Of a stretch of 64,000 nucleotides of DNA, positions 63,801 through 64,000 are shown in pieces. Below the pieces are notes generated by a model that saw only the letters and a list, made by a program, of their open reading frames with translations, had not been told where the DNA came from and searched no databases. Position 1 is the stretch's first letter; each line of letters begins with the position of its first letter. Source of the DNA: MVYY01 sp012517575 (GTDB lineage Bacteria; Bacteroidota; Bacteroidia; Bacteroidales; Paludibacteraceae); the NCBI GenBank assembly GCA_031629035.1, contig JAVLUG010000005.1:1-64000 (forward strand), given 5' to 3'. A program made the translations under genes and the position numbers.

Positions 63801-64000
63801 CATTTTAAAATCTAAGGATTTAAATGCAGATTTTTCATTACCAAAGATAGAAGATTTTGTTCAGATATTTTCAGATGGAAGTAAAGTCTTCATTTCAAAT
63901 GTAAAAAAGCCCTCCAAAATAAAAATTTATAACGTAAATGGTTCTTTATCTTTTGTTAAGGAAATATCCGAAGATGATGAAATTGCACTGGGTAAAGGTT
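60847..64000 (+). CDS. Large T9SS-exported pectinesterase (partial)
   Basis: It starts at ATG 60847 (MKKTFYFQLIFLLFGFSFIK, signal peptide) and runs off the window after 1051 codons without a stop. Residues 25-580 are beta-sandwich-like repeats. The pectin methylesterase beta-helix starts about 580: VITVGADKEYQNINDALAAV, VGRQDSFYGAEGARI, GVLMGATDYLFGGM (catalytic Asp) and YFGRPWQPTTSEVVFYSTT. The last residues (QIFSDGSKVFISNVKKPSKI then KIYNVNGSL) look like a T9SS sorting domain cut by the edge. It de-esterifies pectin at the surface for GH28. CE8 family. Confidence 0.88.
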   Translation, partial: MKKTFYFQLIFLLFGFSFIKAQTKIDVWDFGAAQLDPTTYNNMLDEATINSWYPDVTPGTTGKNLPSSFTVGILSWTSTSSTSDRLRTSNTNLTRWDSNSVPVTVASTSETLTGYLYVNASAATGRYLSLNLNEDDEITIYAKSQNGTGKMTFEYTGDTSQKDVVSLTSSPEIYKFVAKKAGVYKIYDSVDKPFYYRILRKPATYVSVSGLVDLTNASDIPSEYTLNFTNAAGKVWSAMPDASNNYTINLPAGYTYSLSLGNANGYIISNSDPLTVSGNTTYNPVILKVTLYTLSGNITGLSSDKLSKLGLIFTPSDTRIYVPKPVVNASAGTYSVQLEANCDYTISASGVNDYYISNNNINITSDITTDIVFVAKPVYNVMLNINGLDATQLSKLTVTFSNLNESGYVYSFTDLNNIQLRDGVYSVSCSGLDEYPVQLGLTSNLKVNGTETSKNLSFIPVTDWSFDDATITSGVTTAYKGMLFTGSVYNEKSKGHLVLTGDATAKVPVSPGEKMIVYYYYSAKFTVDGGNEISTSSGSTNLMELHEFVYSGSAAGYMTIANVTGTTTYLTEIKTVKAVAYKSVITVGADKEYQNINDALAAVRCMTRENTDTVKIMIDPGNYEEMLVIDIPNVTLVNASTTPSIALLNKGVDIDANAVRITSYYGHGYNYFSMGTNQKWNADVLRVNKENGYTTYSNTGSGTTNGSYWNATVVVSASGFRADNIIFENSFNQYISKKESEDVVQEWTSGGKGTRPTTYGSTDVQNKSFVERAAAIAFTASADRAILNKCRVVGRQDSFYGAEGARIAVYKGVLMGATDYLFGGMTLICYQTDLAMNTSEASSDVAYITAAQQNTARGFLMYECNVTSAVPSVETASLYRSKPGYFGRPWQPTTSEVVFYSTTIETTNNPSFDGLSLIVPAGWNNSLGGTSDKVYEYNTIEKSGIDNSSSRVSWSKVITEPVLSDGTAITTFNFTKGTDNWDPISILKSKDLNADFSLPKIEDFVQIFSDGSKVFISNVKKPSKIKIYNVNGSLSFVKEISEDDEIALGKG

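Overview
The window looks like chromosomal DNA of a Bacteroidota member, most likely order Bacteroidales. Support: AT-rich sequence (estimated by eye), SusC/SusD pairs, a type IX secretion (T9SS) C-terminal sorting domain, promoters with the phylum's -7 box TAnnTTTG, few Shine-Dalgarno sequences, and an NfnAB-type pair. I cannot name the species. No rRNA, tRNA or CRISPR array was seen.

Layout. (1) 1-11.7 kb is an accessory island of small foreign-looking genes: hypotheticals, DUF4238, DinB-like, a frameshifted cupin, a lipocalin. A complete type I restriction-modification locus in the order R-(GIY-YIG)-S-(REP transposase)-M follows. The units are separated by 90-170 bp imperfect palindromes. 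In these, the sequence at the start of a unit (G|TTRTG.. or G|TTGGC..) is complementary to the sequence opening the palindrome at the end of the same unit. That is the hallmark of integron gene cassettes with attC sites. (2) 11.8-26 kb is housekeeping: bcp, yigZ, pyrBI behind what looks like a leader-peptide/terminator attenuator, a flavin reductase, glyA, gpsA-pgi, an outer-membrane protein, nfnAB, an exonuclease and dnaN. (3) 26-30.8 kb is an arsenic cluster: arsR, arsC, a DUF3147 remnant, a T9SS-exported hydrolase, DUF3147, arsM, acr3. (4) 31-35.6 kb is a second accessory stretch. It holds a cassette with a His-tailed DMT transporter, a 1.37 kb duplication of the DUF3147-arsM segment with arsM frameshifted, and a cassette with a HEPN-motif protein. 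Both cassettes follow a conserved 46-bp promoter-like element that ends exactly at the G|TT junction. (5) 35.6-38.8 kb is a minus-strand AraC / cation exchanger / DoxX / outer-membrane protein group, the last two frameshifted. (6) An IS1182-family element lies at 39.1-41 kb. (7) 41-49.8 kb is housekeeping and signalling: nadC, DUF4783, rlmH, a very large histidine kinase, a DUF5009-type acyltransferase, ybeY and an aminotransferase. (8) From 50.4 kb to the end is a pectin/rhamnogalacturonan utilisation locus: SusC, SusD, a DUF4957/DUF5123-like surface lipoprotein, GH28, an SGNH acetylesterase, GH105, and a large pectinesterase cut by the window end. Two LacI-type palindromes precede it.

The working picture is a gut or sediment pectin degrader. 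SusCD imports oligogalacturonides, GH28, the esterases and GH105 process them, and isomerase and redox housekeeping feed central metabolism. Arsenic resistance and cassette-borne defence/stress genes are layered on top. The most notable items are the cassette/attC family without a visible integrase, the 46-bp junction promoter, and the pyrBI attenuator. All functional assignments come from reading the sequence; no database search was run.
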